Shown: positions 25,073 through 35,200 of the stretch, piece after piece
How the letters are laid out: every line of letters starts with the position of its first letter
Numbering within the stretch: position 1 is the stretch's first letter
From: Bacteroidota bacterium
GTDB taxonomy: Bacteria; Bacteroidota; Ignavibacteria; Ignavibacteriales; Ignavibacteriaceae
Direction: 5' to 3'
NCBI GenBank assembly: GCA_022564295.1
Contig: JADFLR010000017.1
Location: 1-64,000 of the forward strand
DNA: 64,000 nucleotides
Notes under the pieces: model-generated
Seen by the model: only the letters and a program-made list of their open reading frames with translations
Database searches by the model: none
Told to the model about the DNA's origin: nothing
Position numbers and translations under genes: made by a program

Positions 25073-25291
25073 TAACAATTATTAGTTGACCTTTAACTTT
25101 AGTGACTATATTTGCAGTCAATCCTAATAAAAATATCACTTTTTTATCTCTTGTTTTAGAATGATACACAATAGTTTAATATCCAATATTGTTTCACTAA
25201 CAACGTTTGAAAATTTACAATAGAGAAAGAATTTCGACTTATTGATGGCATTATTGTTGAATTTTTAAAGGGTCATTAATTATATCCTCAT

Positions 25292-26680
25292 ATGAATATA
25301 AAATCTAAAATTAGAAGAAGCGTTATTGAGTTAACTCAATCGGCGGGTATTCATTCAACTGCAAATAAAAAAAACAGAATAATCAGAAGAATATTCATCA
25401 GCGGAATTTTCTCTCTTATGCTCCTGTTTATTATAATTTATACTCTGCCGATGACTGTATTAACTGTATCATCACTTCTTGAATATGCAATAATAGTTAC
25501 ACTTGTAATCTTCCTTTTGATTTTACTGATAAGATATTTTGGCATTTTGATTTTTGCATATCTCTACTTGAACGAATATACATTTAAATATCATTATAAT
25601 TATAAACCGTTTATCTCTATCATCATTCCTGCATTTAACGAGGCAAAAATTTTGGAGAAAACAATAGAATCACTACTGAAGCTAAACTATTCTAATTATG
25701 AAATAATTATAGTAAACGACGGTTCAACCGACGAAACAAAAGAAGTTGCAGAAGAATTAATTGGTTTCAGAAATGGAATTTACAGTCAGATAAAAGTTTC
25801 ATTAATAAATAAATCAAACAGCGGTAAAGCGAATTCATTGAATGCAGGAATTCAAGTTTCTCGTGCTGAGTTTATTCTTTGTATGGATGGTGATTCGCAG
25901 TTATCGCCGGATAGTTTAAGAATGGCAGTCAGGCATTTCACTAATCCTGAAATTGGTGCTGTGGCAGGAAACGTTAAAGTTCAAAACAGAGGAAGTTTTC
26001 TTACCGATTTGCAAGCGCTTGAGTATATAGAAGGGCTGAATATGGCAAGAAGCGCACAGAGCTATATGAAACTTGTAAATATTATTCCTGGCCCTATTGG
26101 TCTTTTCCGACGAGAAGCAATTGAAAGCGCAGGTTATTACACAAATGATACTTTTGCTGAAGATGCTGATCTTACACTTAGGATTCTTTCTAAGGGCTGG
26201 AAGATATTATACGAACCTAAAGCGATTTCATTTACTGAAGCACCAACGGGATTAAGGCAATTGCTAAAACAAAGATATAGATGGACGAGAGGAATACTTC
26301 AATCAATAAGGAAACATAAAAATTTATTAGTCAATCCAACAATCAATTTTGGGAATACATTTGTATTGTGGACAATGTTCTTTGAAGCATTGATTTGGCC
26401 ATCAATGAACATAGCTGCCAATGCATTCTTTATTTTTGCAGCCATGTATTTTGGATTTACATCATTATTATTTTACTGGTGGGCAGGATTAGCTTTGCTT
26501 GATATAATGACGGCAATTTATTGTGTTGCCGCGGAGAAGGAAGAATTCAGGTTAGTGGCCTATGGAGTAATATACAGAATGGTTTTTATTTTGATAATAG
26601 ACATATGTAAAGCAATGTCAACCGCAGAAGAATTTCTAGGTATAAAAATGAGGTGGGGAAAATTAGAGAGAGTCGGGTAA
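25292..26680 (+). CDS. Processive family 2 glycosyltransferase (PgaC/HasA/BcsA-like)
   Basis: This 462-residue inner-membrane protein has two N-terminal membrane segments (residues 30-100) and a GT-A domain with ISIIIPAFNEAKILEKTIES, VNDGSTD, MDGDSQ (DxD-type), FAEDADLTL and QRYRWTRG (QxxRW, the mark of processive polymer synthases). Several more helices follow. No PilZ domain is attached. It should polymerise a beta-linked sugar (GlcNAc, glucose or similar) and extrude it into the periplasm. It sits between the TPR/barrel gene and a small membrane protein, as in pga operons. Substrate cannot be told from sequence. Confidence 0.85.
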   Translation: MNIKSKIRRSVIELTQSAGIHSTANKKNRIIRRIFISGIFSLMLLFIIIYTLPMTVLTVSSLLEYAIIVTLVIFLLILLIRYFGILIFAYLYLNEYTFKYHYNYKPFISIIIPAFNEAKILEKTIESLLKLNYSNYEIIIVNDGSTDETKEVAEELIGFRNGIYSQIKVSLINKSNSGKANSLNAGIQVSRAEFILCMDGDSQLSPDSLRMAVRHFTNPEIGAVAGNVKVQNRGSFLTDLQALEYIEGLNMARSAQSYMKLVNIIPGPIGLFRREAIESAGYYTNDTFAEDADLTLRILSKGWKILYEPKAISFTEAPTGLRQLLKQRYRWTRGILQSIRKHKNLLVNPTINFGNTFVLWTMFFEALIWPSMNIAANAFFIFAAMYFGFTSLLFYWWAGLALLDIMTAIYCVAAEKEEFRLVAYGVIYRMVFILIIDICKAMSTAEEFLGIKMRWGKLERVG

Positions 26681-26723
26681 AACCGTAATAAAACTATTTC
26701 ATAATTAATTAAGCGAGGGTAAG

Positions 26724-27128
26724 ATGGAACTAATTCCAATCTTGTCTACAATTATACTTGTAGCAACCATCAGTACATTTATACTTGCTGTTGGTGCTTA
26801 TATCTTGTACAAAGTGCAGGAGAAAAAAGAAGATCAATATGCGAGAAAAGAAGTTGAGCAAGAACAAGCTGAACTTTTAGAGCCGGCTGATTATGGAGGT
26901 AAAAAACTTATTTTAGAAGAACCCAAACAGAAACAGGTTTTTGTGCAACATCATTATCATCCAGTGGAAACAGTAGGAAAAGAAACTAAAATTTATCGTA
27001 CCTCTCAGAGAAAGGAAAGAAGGAAAATAAAAAGACAGCCGACAGAACCTAAATTCTTAAAATTCACTTCTGAGGGTTATGTGGAAACGCGAAAAGATCA
27101 GGATGCCGGAGTAATAATTTGGCAGTAA
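26724..27128 (+). CDS. Small single-pass membrane protein of the polysaccharide cluster
   Basis: This 134-residue protein has one N-terminal helix (IILVATISTFILAVGAYILY) followed by a charged, probably cytoplasmic tail with a coiled-coil-like EEKKEDQYARKEVEQEQAEL stretch and a basic segment (RTSQRKERRKIKRQ). GAGGGT precedes the ATG. In place and type it resembles PgaD, the small partner of PgaC, though it has one helix instead of two and no recognisable homology. The next gene begins within its last codons, which suggests coupled translation. Confidence 0.6.
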   Translation: MELIPILSTIILVATISTFILAVGAYILYKVQEKKEDQYARKEVEQEQAELLEPADYGGKKLILEEPKQKQVFVQHHYHPVETVGKETKIYRTSQRKERRKIKRQPTEPKFLKFTSEGYVETRKDQDAGVIIWQ

Positions 27129-29017
27129 CTTCTTCAACAAGAAAAGGAATTAACCAATGGCTAATTTTGATCATTGGGTTTATTGTTGTTATTGCTGCAA
27201 TAATGATTTTTCTATTTGTTCTTAGAGGTGTTTTCGGAAAATTTTCGGTAAATGAACTTGTTCCTGATGGTAGAGTAATAAAAAATGTTTTACTTGGTCG
27301 TGAACCGAATGTCGCAATTTTATACTCTGACTATACACAGAATATGTTACCTGAAAACAGCACCTGGCTTTGGGAAAATATTACTACCTGGGAAAGGTTT
27401 CTTGGTTACGGTGATAATAAATTTAAAATCATCACCGACGGAGAAATTGAAAGAGGAAAACTCTTTGAGTACGAATTATTGATTCTGCCAGGCACATTAT
27501 CTCTAAGCGATAGAGAGATCATACACATTAAGAAATATTTAGATAAAGGCGGAAGCATCTTTGCAACAAGCGGTACCGCATCTTATTCGCATGATGGAAA
27601 ATGGAGAGGATGGCGTTTTTTCTCGGAAGTTTTTGGGGTTAAATTTTCCAGGGAAATTGGTGACGGTGACCTCACTAAAATTCATACGTTAAGAGGCGGA
27701 TTACCTATTACGGCAAATGTTCCAACTGGTTATCCTCTTCATATAGCAACCTGGGATAATCCCATAGCTGTAGAAGTTCTCGATCCTCGAACAGAACAAA
27801 TTAGTTTTTGGTACAACTACCGACTCGAAGAAGGATTGGTACGTGAAGGTATTAAAAAAACTGCCGGTATGGTTTATGGTAAGTACGGCTTTGGGAGGTT
27901 TGTATGGATGGGATTCGATATAAATTCTGTTATTGGTGTGCAGGAAGACTATATCTATTTCGACAGAATGTTTAGAAACTGCATAAGCTGGTTACAAAAA
28001 GAGCCTATTGCTTTTATTAAAGATTGGCCTTCGGGATTTAGAGCGGCAGCAGTACTTATGCCAACATTTTCGAATGAAGTACAAAATGTTAGAAATCTGT
28101 TACCTTTACTTACAAACGAAAATATAGAAGCTACATTTTTTGTTGAACCCAGCTTTGCTCAAAGTAATAACGAGTTGATTCAATACCTTGCAGAATTTGG
28201 TGAAGTTGCTGCAATAGTTGATATTGGATATCTTGCTTCAGTTAACGATACGATAAACAAACTTTACGATTATGAGGTGCAGCTTGATAATTTGTTAAAT
28301 GCTAAAAAAACTATTGAAAAAATTACAAGAAAAACTGTTTCCGGTTTCGTGCCATATTACGGATTGTTCGATAAAAATACAGTTATGGCAATTGTTAAAG
28401 CAGGATACGATTATCTTCTATCTGATTCTCTAACCGACAGATCAGTTCCGAGAATAGTTATTAAAGGTGATAAAAGAATTTCATCAATAACTAAAACGGC
28501 CCGAGACGATTACGAAGTAATAAGAAATTTTGGTTTGCACCAGCCGGAATTTCAATTGTACACATATCAAGAAGATATTGACAGGGTATTGTTTGAAGGC
28601 GGTTTATATGTTTATAAAATGCATACTGATTATCAATGTAAATTAGAAAATATTGAAGTTGTAAAAGATGTTATAAAGGAGCTGAAAAAAAAGAAATTCT
28701 GGATAACAACCACTAAGAAAATATATAAATGGTATAAAGCCAAAGATTACCTTGAAATAAGATCTGAAAAAAGAGGAAGGAACAGGGTGGCTGTAACTAT
28801 TTCTAATCCGAGCGATGAATTAATAACAAATATTGTTATTTATGTTGATCTGAATAATAAAGCAGACCGCATTTCCATAGAGACTGAAGTAATAGGCACA
28901 AAAAATGCGACGTATTCTCATCAAAGAGGTTTAGAGATTTTGCATTTGTATGTTGATGATCTTGAAGCAGGTGAATCAAGAACATTTTATATTGATTTTG
29001 ATATTATTCAATCCTGA
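27119..29017 (+). CDS. Membrane-anchored amidotransferase-fold plus degenerate NodB-fold protein
   Basis: This 632-residue protein starts at TTG, overlapping the previous stop by 10 bases. One membrane helix (LILIIGFIVVIAAIMIFLF) anchors a periplasmic part. Residues 60-290 resemble a class-I glutamine amidotransferase/ThuA-type Rossmann domain (YELLILPGTLSLSDREI, GGSIFATSGTASY). Residues 300-520 resemble polysaccharide deacetylases (FRAAAVLMPTFSNEVQNV, NIEATFFVEPSFA, VSGFVPYYG, GYDYLLSDS). The deacetylase motifs are lost: no TFDD, no HxxxH after the second strand, and FVPYYG in place of FRPPYG. It may bind the polymer rather than deacetylate it. Confidence 0.6.
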   Translation: MAVTSSTRKGINQWLILIIGFIVVIAAIMIFLFVLRGVFGKFSVNELVPDGRVIKNVLLGREPNVAILYSDYTQNMLPENSTWLWENITTWERFLGYGDNKFKIITDGEIERGKLFEYELLILPGTLSLSDREIIHIKKYLDKGGSIFATSGTASYSHDGKWRGWRFFSEVFGVKFSREIGDGDLTKIHTLRGGLPITANVPTGYPLHIATWDNPIAVEVLDPRTEQISFWYNYRLEEGLVREGIKKTAGMVYGKYGFGRFVWMGFDINSVIGVQEDYIYFDRMFRNCISWLQKEPIAFIKDWPSGFRAAAVLMPTFSNEVQNVRNLLPLLTNENIEATFFVEPSFAQSNNELIQYLAEFGEVAAIVDIGYLASVNDTINKLYDYEVQLDNLLNAKKTIEKITRKTVSGFVPYYGLFDKNTVMAIVKAGYDYLLSDSLTDRSVPRIVIKGDKRISSITKTARDDYEVIRNFGLHQPEFQLYTYQEDIDRVLFEGGLYVYKMHTDYQCKLENIEVVKDVIKELKKKKFWITTTKKIYKWYKAKDYLEIRSEKRGRNRVAVTISNPSDELITNIVIYVDLNNKADRISIETEVIGTKNATYSHQRGLEILHLYVDDLEAGESRTFYIDFDIIQS

Positions 29018-29186
29018 TAAGGAATCTTTCAAAAGTTATTAAACATTGGTGTAAATGATTCAATTTTAATGATCATTGAAAGTTGTGTATTCTAATAAAA
29101 GTGAAACGAGTAAGTAAAAATATTTATACACAAGAAAATGATTATTATGCGAGTTCCATCTGACAAAAACCAGAAATTATAAACAG

Positions 29187-30872
29187 ATGAATAAAATATA
29201 TTTACATACATTTCCCATAATATTTTTGATTCTTGTTTCTGCAATCTGTGCGCAGGATTTAAGGAATGTAAAAATAGGTATCGTCCATTCCGCAAAAACA
29301 AAACAGTTAATCTATCGGCAGAATAAAGATTTTTATCCAATTCAGGGTTGGGAATTATTTTTTCTGAACAGAAAAATTTCTTATACTGTAATTAATGATG
29401 AGCAGCTTGATGATTATGAATTCGATTTTTTAGATGTATTAATCCTTCCTTCGGTTGAGGTCCTTTCTGATGACGCAAAAGAGAGCCTGCAAAATTTTTT
29501 GAATGAAGGTAAAGGCTTACTGATATTCGGAAAAATTGGTTTTTATGATAAAGATGGAAAAAAAACTTTTTCTAACTATCTAAGTGAGTTAGGAGGTTTT
29601 AGTGTAAATGAATTAAACACCAAAGGCAAAATAGGAGAAAGACATACCATACAATATTCATCGGTGTTGGGTAGGAATATTGCTGTAGATAAAGACTTGC
29701 TTATTTTAAATCAGTTTCAGCCGTTAGCTGTTGAAATTATTGGTAAACATATTATTCAGTTGGGAAAATATGTTTTGGATAGTGATAACGAAAAACAAAC
29801 TGAAAATTCCGGCTTAATTTTATCCGAACGAAATAAAGGTAGAATAGTTTGGTTTGGTTTTCAGCTATCTCAAATTATTGGAAATAAATCTCAGGAAAAT
29901 ACTGTTGAAAAACTAATTTTTAACTCAATCGAATGGCTCTCACCATTTCCATTTTTGATGCTTAAACCATTACCTGGGAAATATAATGTCCCGGTTATTA
30001 TCTCTAATATTATCATCGATACTAAATCAATATCTATCACATCACTCGAACTGTATTATTTAAATAATGTTAATGCAAATTTCTTTATTGATGCAAAGGA
30101 AATTGATAAACCAGGAAATGAATTAAGTAAATTTGCAGCAGCAGGAGATATAAATCTTTTTCTTAACAAAAATTTATCTGAAGAGTATATAATTTCTACT
30201 TCATTAGAATCACTTTATGATAGACTAAAGCTTAGCAGCCGGCAGAAATATTTTGGTATTAAACTGAACAACACTCAGCTTATTCAAACATCTGATGAAT
30301 CAATTATTTCCCCCTTTACTTATTACTTGTTGCCTGATAATTCACTTTATACGTCAGAGGAGAAAAAAATAATCGGTTCCGCGAGTTCTTTTTTAGTAAG
30401 TAAAAATAATTACCAAGAAACACTAAAAAGTTTCTCATCGTTTTATAAAAATGCAGAGAAAAATGGTGAAACAGTTTTTATAAATTTTATTGACCAAACA
30501 AAATGGGGCAGCAAATCGATTGATGATGATCTTTTTTTATCAATTTCCGAATATCTAAAAAACCAAAATGCCTGGATAACGACTTATTCCGATTTAATTG
30601 ATTGGGAGTTATCTCGCAAGGAAGTGGTAATCAAAACAAAAAAAACATACGATGAAAATAAATTTGAAATCCGGGTAGAAAATCACAGTCAAAATGAAAT
30701 TAAAAATGCAGCAGTACAATTAATATTACCGGCGGGTAAATTCAACCCAAGGTTATCTCGAACAAATTTACATTTGGAATATGACGCTCAGCTAAAATCT
30801 TATATAATAATAATTCCATATCTTCAAGCCGGAACAAAGCAGATCTTTGATTTAGAATTTGGTGGAGAATGA
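29187..30872 (+). CDS. Exported paralogue of the upstream amidotransferase/NodB-fold protein
   Basis: This 561-residue protein has a signal peptide (YLHTFPIIFLILVSAICAQ) rather than a membrane anchor. It has the same domain order as its neighbour: a Rossmann-type amidotransferase-like domain (VKIGIVHSAKT, FDFLDVLILPSVEVLSDDAK, GKGLLIFGKIGFY) and a NodB-like part (LELYYLNNVNANFFIDAKEI, TWITTYSDLIDWELSRKE-type end). It is even more degenerate at the metal-binding positions. A C-terminal beta-rich domain (RVENHSQNEIKNAAVQLILP) may bind carbohydrate. It overlaps the next gene by 4 bases. Confidence 0.55.
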   Translation: MNKIYLHTFPIIFLILVSAICAQDLRNVKIGIVHSAKTKQLIYRQNKDFYPIQGWELFFLNRKISYTVINDEQLDDYEFDFLDVLILPSVEVLSDDAKESLQNFLNEGKGLLIFGKIGFYDKDGKKTFSNYLSELGGFSVNELNTKGKIGERHTIQYSSVLGRNIAVDKDLLILNQFQPLAVEIIGKHIIQLGKYVLDSDNEKQTENSGLILSERNKGRIVWFGFQLSQIIGNKSQENTVEKLIFNSIEWLSPFPFLMLKPLPGKYNVPVIISNIIIDTKSISITSLELYYLNNVNANFFIDAKEIDKPGNELSKFAAAGDINLFLNKNLSEEYIISTSLESLYDRLKLSSRQKYFGIKLNNTQLIQTSDESIISPFTYYLLPDNSLYTSEEKKIIGSASSFLVSKNNYQETLKSFSSFYKNAEKNGETVFINFIDQTKWGSKSIDDDLFLSISEYLKNQNAWITTYSDLIDWELSRKEVVIKTKKTYDENKFEIRVENHSQNEIKNAAVQLILPAGKFNPRLSRTNLHLEYDAQLKSYIIIIPYLQAGTKQIFDLEFGGE

Positions 30873-32134
30873 TGAAAATTCAAAAAAGAATATTGTTCTG
30901 TTTAACGTGTATTTTCCCACTCTTTATTGGCTGTACAAACCTTGCAACCGATCCTCCGTCTGACGGAAGCAGCAGCACAACTTTGGAAATATTTTCACCC
31001 GTTAATGGTGATTCAGTGGATGCCGGTGATACAGAAATTGATTATTTAATATCAACACCCACTTCTATAAAATTTATGGAGCTTTATGTAAACGGAAACT
31101 TTGTTAGAAACTATCCGCCTAACTCCGATGGTTCGCAGCCAAAAATCTATTTGCAGTTAAATGAATCGTTCATCGGAACCTCAATCGATTATTATTTGAT
31201 ATATTATGATTTTCATGAAACATCACTTAAAAGTAATGATATTTTAGATGTTCATGTAGTTGCAACTGTTAATCCACCATTCGTACCATTCAATCTTAAT
31301 CTTATAAATTTAACTCCAGGGAGTGTTAATCTTTCCTGGGAAGATTCATCTCTTCTTGTAAGCAATTATGAAATATGGAGGAAAATAAACTTTGATGGTA
31401 CCTATCAAAAATATCTTGATGTTGAGGGAAACGTATTTAACATAAATGATGAAAACTTAGATTCTGCAATAATGTATTCTTACAAGGTAAAGGGATTTAA
31501 TAAATTTGGAGAATCAGAATTTAGTGATGAAGTTAATACTTTTGGAGTAGGTAGTTCCGGAGAATTATATCCTCCAACAAATTTAATGGCAACTGCCCGG
31601 GGTACTATATTGGTTAGAATAGCATGGACGGATAACAACGAAAATGAAAATCTTTTTGCAATTGAAAGAAGACAAGAAAACGAAGTGTTTTTAAAAATTG
31701 GTGTTGTAGACAGGAATGTTACCAATTTTGCCGATAGTGCAAATGGGCTAATCGCAGGCGAAAAATACTATTACCGAATCAAAGCATATTCAAATACAGA
31801 TTCTGCCTGGTCGAATGAAAGTTTTACGCAAACTTATTGGTACGATATAATCAGACCAACAAATTTGCAGGGAATTTATTTGGGAGACGACAAGATTGTG
31901 CTTACCTGGAATGATGATGATGATACAAACACAATTTTTGAAGTAGAAAGAAAGGTAGATGGGGAAGAACAATTCACAACGATTGCGAGCTTGCCGGGCG
32001 ACCAAAGTACTTACCTTGATGAAAATTTATTACCTCAGCAATCTTACACTTACAGGGTTCGTTCTGGAGACGGTGTTTATTATTCTGACTACTCTAACAA
32101 AGTAACAGTTGTCACAGGAAATAACCACCCCTGA
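30869..32134 (+). CDS. Lipoprotein with fibronectin type III domains
   Basis: This 421-residue protein has a lipoprotein signal (FCLTCIFPLFIGC with Cys at about residue 23) and then beta-sandwich repeats: one N-terminal Ig-like domain and three FnIII domains (PFNLNLINLTPGSVNLSWED, PTNLMATARGTILVRIAWTD, PTNLQGIYLGDDKIVLTWND). FnIII domains in bacterial exported proteins commonly bind carbohydrate or space other domains. It overlaps the stop of the preceding gene (ATGA), so it belongs to the polysaccharide operon, and probably sits on the outer membrane. No catalytic domain seen. Confidence 0.7.
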   Translation: MMKIQKRILFCLTCIFPLFIGCTNLATDPPSDGSSSTTLEIFSPVNGDSVDAGDTEIDYLISTPTSIKFMELYVNGNFVRNYPPNSDGSQPKIYLQLNESFIGTSIDYYLIYYDFHETSLKSNDILDVHVVATVNPPFVPFNLNLINLTPGSVNLSWEDSSLLVSNYEIWRKINFDGTYQKYLDVEGNVFNINDENLDSAIMYSYKVKGFNKFGESEFSDEVNTFGVGSSGELYPPTNLMATARGTILVRIAWTDNNENENLFAIERRQENEVFLKIGVVDRNVTNFADSANGLIAGEKYYYRIKAYSNTDSAWSNESFTQTYWYDIIRPTNLQGIYLGDDKIVLTWNDDDDTNTIFEVERKVDGEEQFTTIASLPGDQSTYLDENLLPQQSYTYRVRSGDGVYYSDYSNKVTVVTGNNHP

Positions 32135-32256
32135 TAATGACATACATTCTGACAGACTATTCGTATTTTTGTAAGTATTTTTAACAATCGGAAAATATTC
32201 CAGAAAAAATATTCTAATTATATTATTTTGTATCTGCTAATAATTAAATTATTGAT

Positions 32257-35200
32257 GTGACAAAAACCATTCAAAAAATATTAAGTTTAATTCCTCATTC
32301 AATTAGGGACCCATTCTTCATTCTTGAGAGCAGTGGGAAGATATTATTCACTAATAAACAAGGATTTAATCTTTTAAATATAACCGAACCACAAAGTTCT
32401 ATAATGGAGAATTTCGAATCTGATTCTAAGGAAAAATTTAATGAGTTATTGGATAAAGCAGTTGAAAAAAACGATACACTCACACTCGATCATTTTGAAT
32501 TCAACCTTAGTTCCGGCAGGAAGGTAAATGCTCAAATTATTTTAAATACTCTTGAGAGTGGCGGGAATCTATTTATATTCTGCACCATAATCCCAAAAAA
32601 CTACGATATTACTTTTACAGGTAAAAGTAAAATTAAAATTAGTGAAACAGACTCGCAGAGTATTATTAAAAGTGAAAAACTGATTGAAATTATTAACAAA
32701 GTGGAAGCCCTTTACCCTATTACATTTATTGGGAAAGAGATAATACACAAACTTGCAGATGAGTTAGAAGATATTTTTTGGATTACCGATGACAAAGGAA
32801 ACTTTCTTTTGGTTAATGAATATCTTGCTAAAAACATCGGGCTAAAACCATTTCAAATAGAAGGTAAACCAGCCGATGAATTTGTTCCCGGATTTTTAAA
32901 AGAACTAAACCTTTTTATTGATAAATTTATTAGAGACACGATGAATTGTGTAATTTCGGAAGGGGTACATTTCAGAGAAAATGAAAACCTAAAAAATAAA
33001 GAAATAATTCAGCTGCCCTTATTTGATGAAGAAAATAATATACAAGCAGTAATCGGATTTTCTCAGTACTCAGAAAGTGATATGGAACAAAAAACAGATG
33101 AGAAATTGTTTGGTGTTCTTTATAAAATAATTGATTATTTTCCTAAACCGGTTGCATTTATTACTTCTCAGGGTATTATCAAGCATTCGAGTGAAGATTT
33201 TTGTAAATTATTTGACCGAAAGCCAGAGGATTTGAATGGCCTGAATTTTGTGGATATTCTACCCGGAAGTCTTTTAGAAAGTGTTAATCGGTTTTTAGAA
33301 TCACCTGATAATGATAGAACATTACCATTAAACAGATTCTTAGAGATTGATAAAGACGGTGAACCAGAGTACACAGTTAACCTAACTAAAATTTTCGGCA
33401 GAGAAAATGAACCGGAAGGATTTTTGATTTTAATTGAAAAAGTTGAATATGCAGAAAACCTGCAACATTTAATAAAGAGTAGAGGAAGAATGTTTGAATT
33501 CTTAATACAAAATAACCCAGAACCAATTTACATATACGATAAAGAAAACTTAAGATTTCTCGAAATAAATAAAGCAGCATTGGAATTATATGGATATTCG
33601 AGGGAGGAATTTTTAGAAATGGATCTTACCGATCTGTATAACCCCGAGGATATTCAATCATTGCTTGGTTCTTCAAGCGAAGGGGAAATTGAAGGAAAGT
33701 TTAGCAAACCTTTCAGGCATAAAAGAAAGGATGGTTCATCGGTATTTGTAGAGCTGAGTAAAATGAGTTTTAAGTTTAATGATAGAGATGCGCATTTCAA
33801 TATCGTTAGAGATGTTACGCAAAATTTGGAACTCGAAAAGAAAAATCAGCTTTTCAAAGCAGTGTTTGACAATACAGTTGATATGATTTTTGTTACGGAT
33901 CCCGATGGAATAATAACTTATATAAACAGCAGCGTTGTTAATATACTCGGCACTTCAAAACTTGATTTAGAAAATTCTTCAATGGCTTCCCTTGCAAACG
34001 ATGAAGACCGTGCGACAATAAACACTTCAATTTTTCAATCTCACCTGAAGGAATCAGTCTCTTTACATATTGGATTAAAAACCGAAGATGGTAATTTTAT
34101 AGAAACAGAATTAACAGCAACACCCGTTGTTGATTTTGAAGGAAACATAGAATCCTTTGTTATTATCGGAAAGTTTGAGAAACACACTTCCGGAGAGGTG
34201 GAAATTAAGGAAGTTATTAAGGAAGTTATTGTTGAAAAACCTGTAATGTCTTCTGCAGCAGAAACCAAACAATTGGAATCCGTATTTCTCTCAGGTGTCT
34301 TCCACGAAATACTAACACCTATGAATGTAATATTAGGTTTTGCACAGGAACTTACCGAAGGGATAGAAAACCTGACACCTGATCAAAAAGAAGCAGTTGA
34401 AATTATAAACCAGAATCGCGGTAAACTTCTAAGCACTATGAATGCTATTATTGAGTTTTCCGAAATTCAGAGAAACAAAGACGAATGGAATATCATCAAT
34501 CTCAATATCACAAAAGTTGTTGAGGAAATAGATAAAGACATATATGAAATTACCGGCTCAAGGGATATCAATTTTGCTTACGGTAAAATTTCATCTTCAC
34601 TCCAGTTTGAAGCGGATAAACAAAAGTTTGACTGCTTGATAAACAATCTTATACGATTGGTTTGCTGGATGATTAAAGGAAATAAAATTTATTTCTCAGC
34701 TTACCAGGTTGATAAAAATAATTTTATGATAATGATATCGGATAGCTACGCTTCAACTTCAGATTATCTTGCAGATACACTTCGAAAATTATTTGTCGAT
34801 AAAAAGGACCCGAAAGAATTTGGTGTTTCAAAATTAAATGCGCAAATAACTCAATCGCTTTTAGATATGCTTCAGGTTAAATTTGTTTCTTCTGTTGATG
34901 AGATGGGTAAACATGAAAGCGGGTTTTTATTTCCCATAAAGTTTACTCCTCAATTAGAGGAACCTTTAGATAAAATTGAAGAAGAAATTGTTGAGGGAAC
35001 TGAAGATCAACAAATGCCCGTTGTTGCTGAAGAAGAAGTTGTTCAGCAGGAAATTCCATTACCCGAAGACCAGGGAATCGTAATCGAAGAAACCCAAATC
35101 TCTGAACCGACTGAAATTACTGAACAGGAAGAAATTATAGAGCAGGAAAAATCAGAACAAATTCAGGAAGAGTTTGAAGTTTCTGAATCATTTCCTGAAA

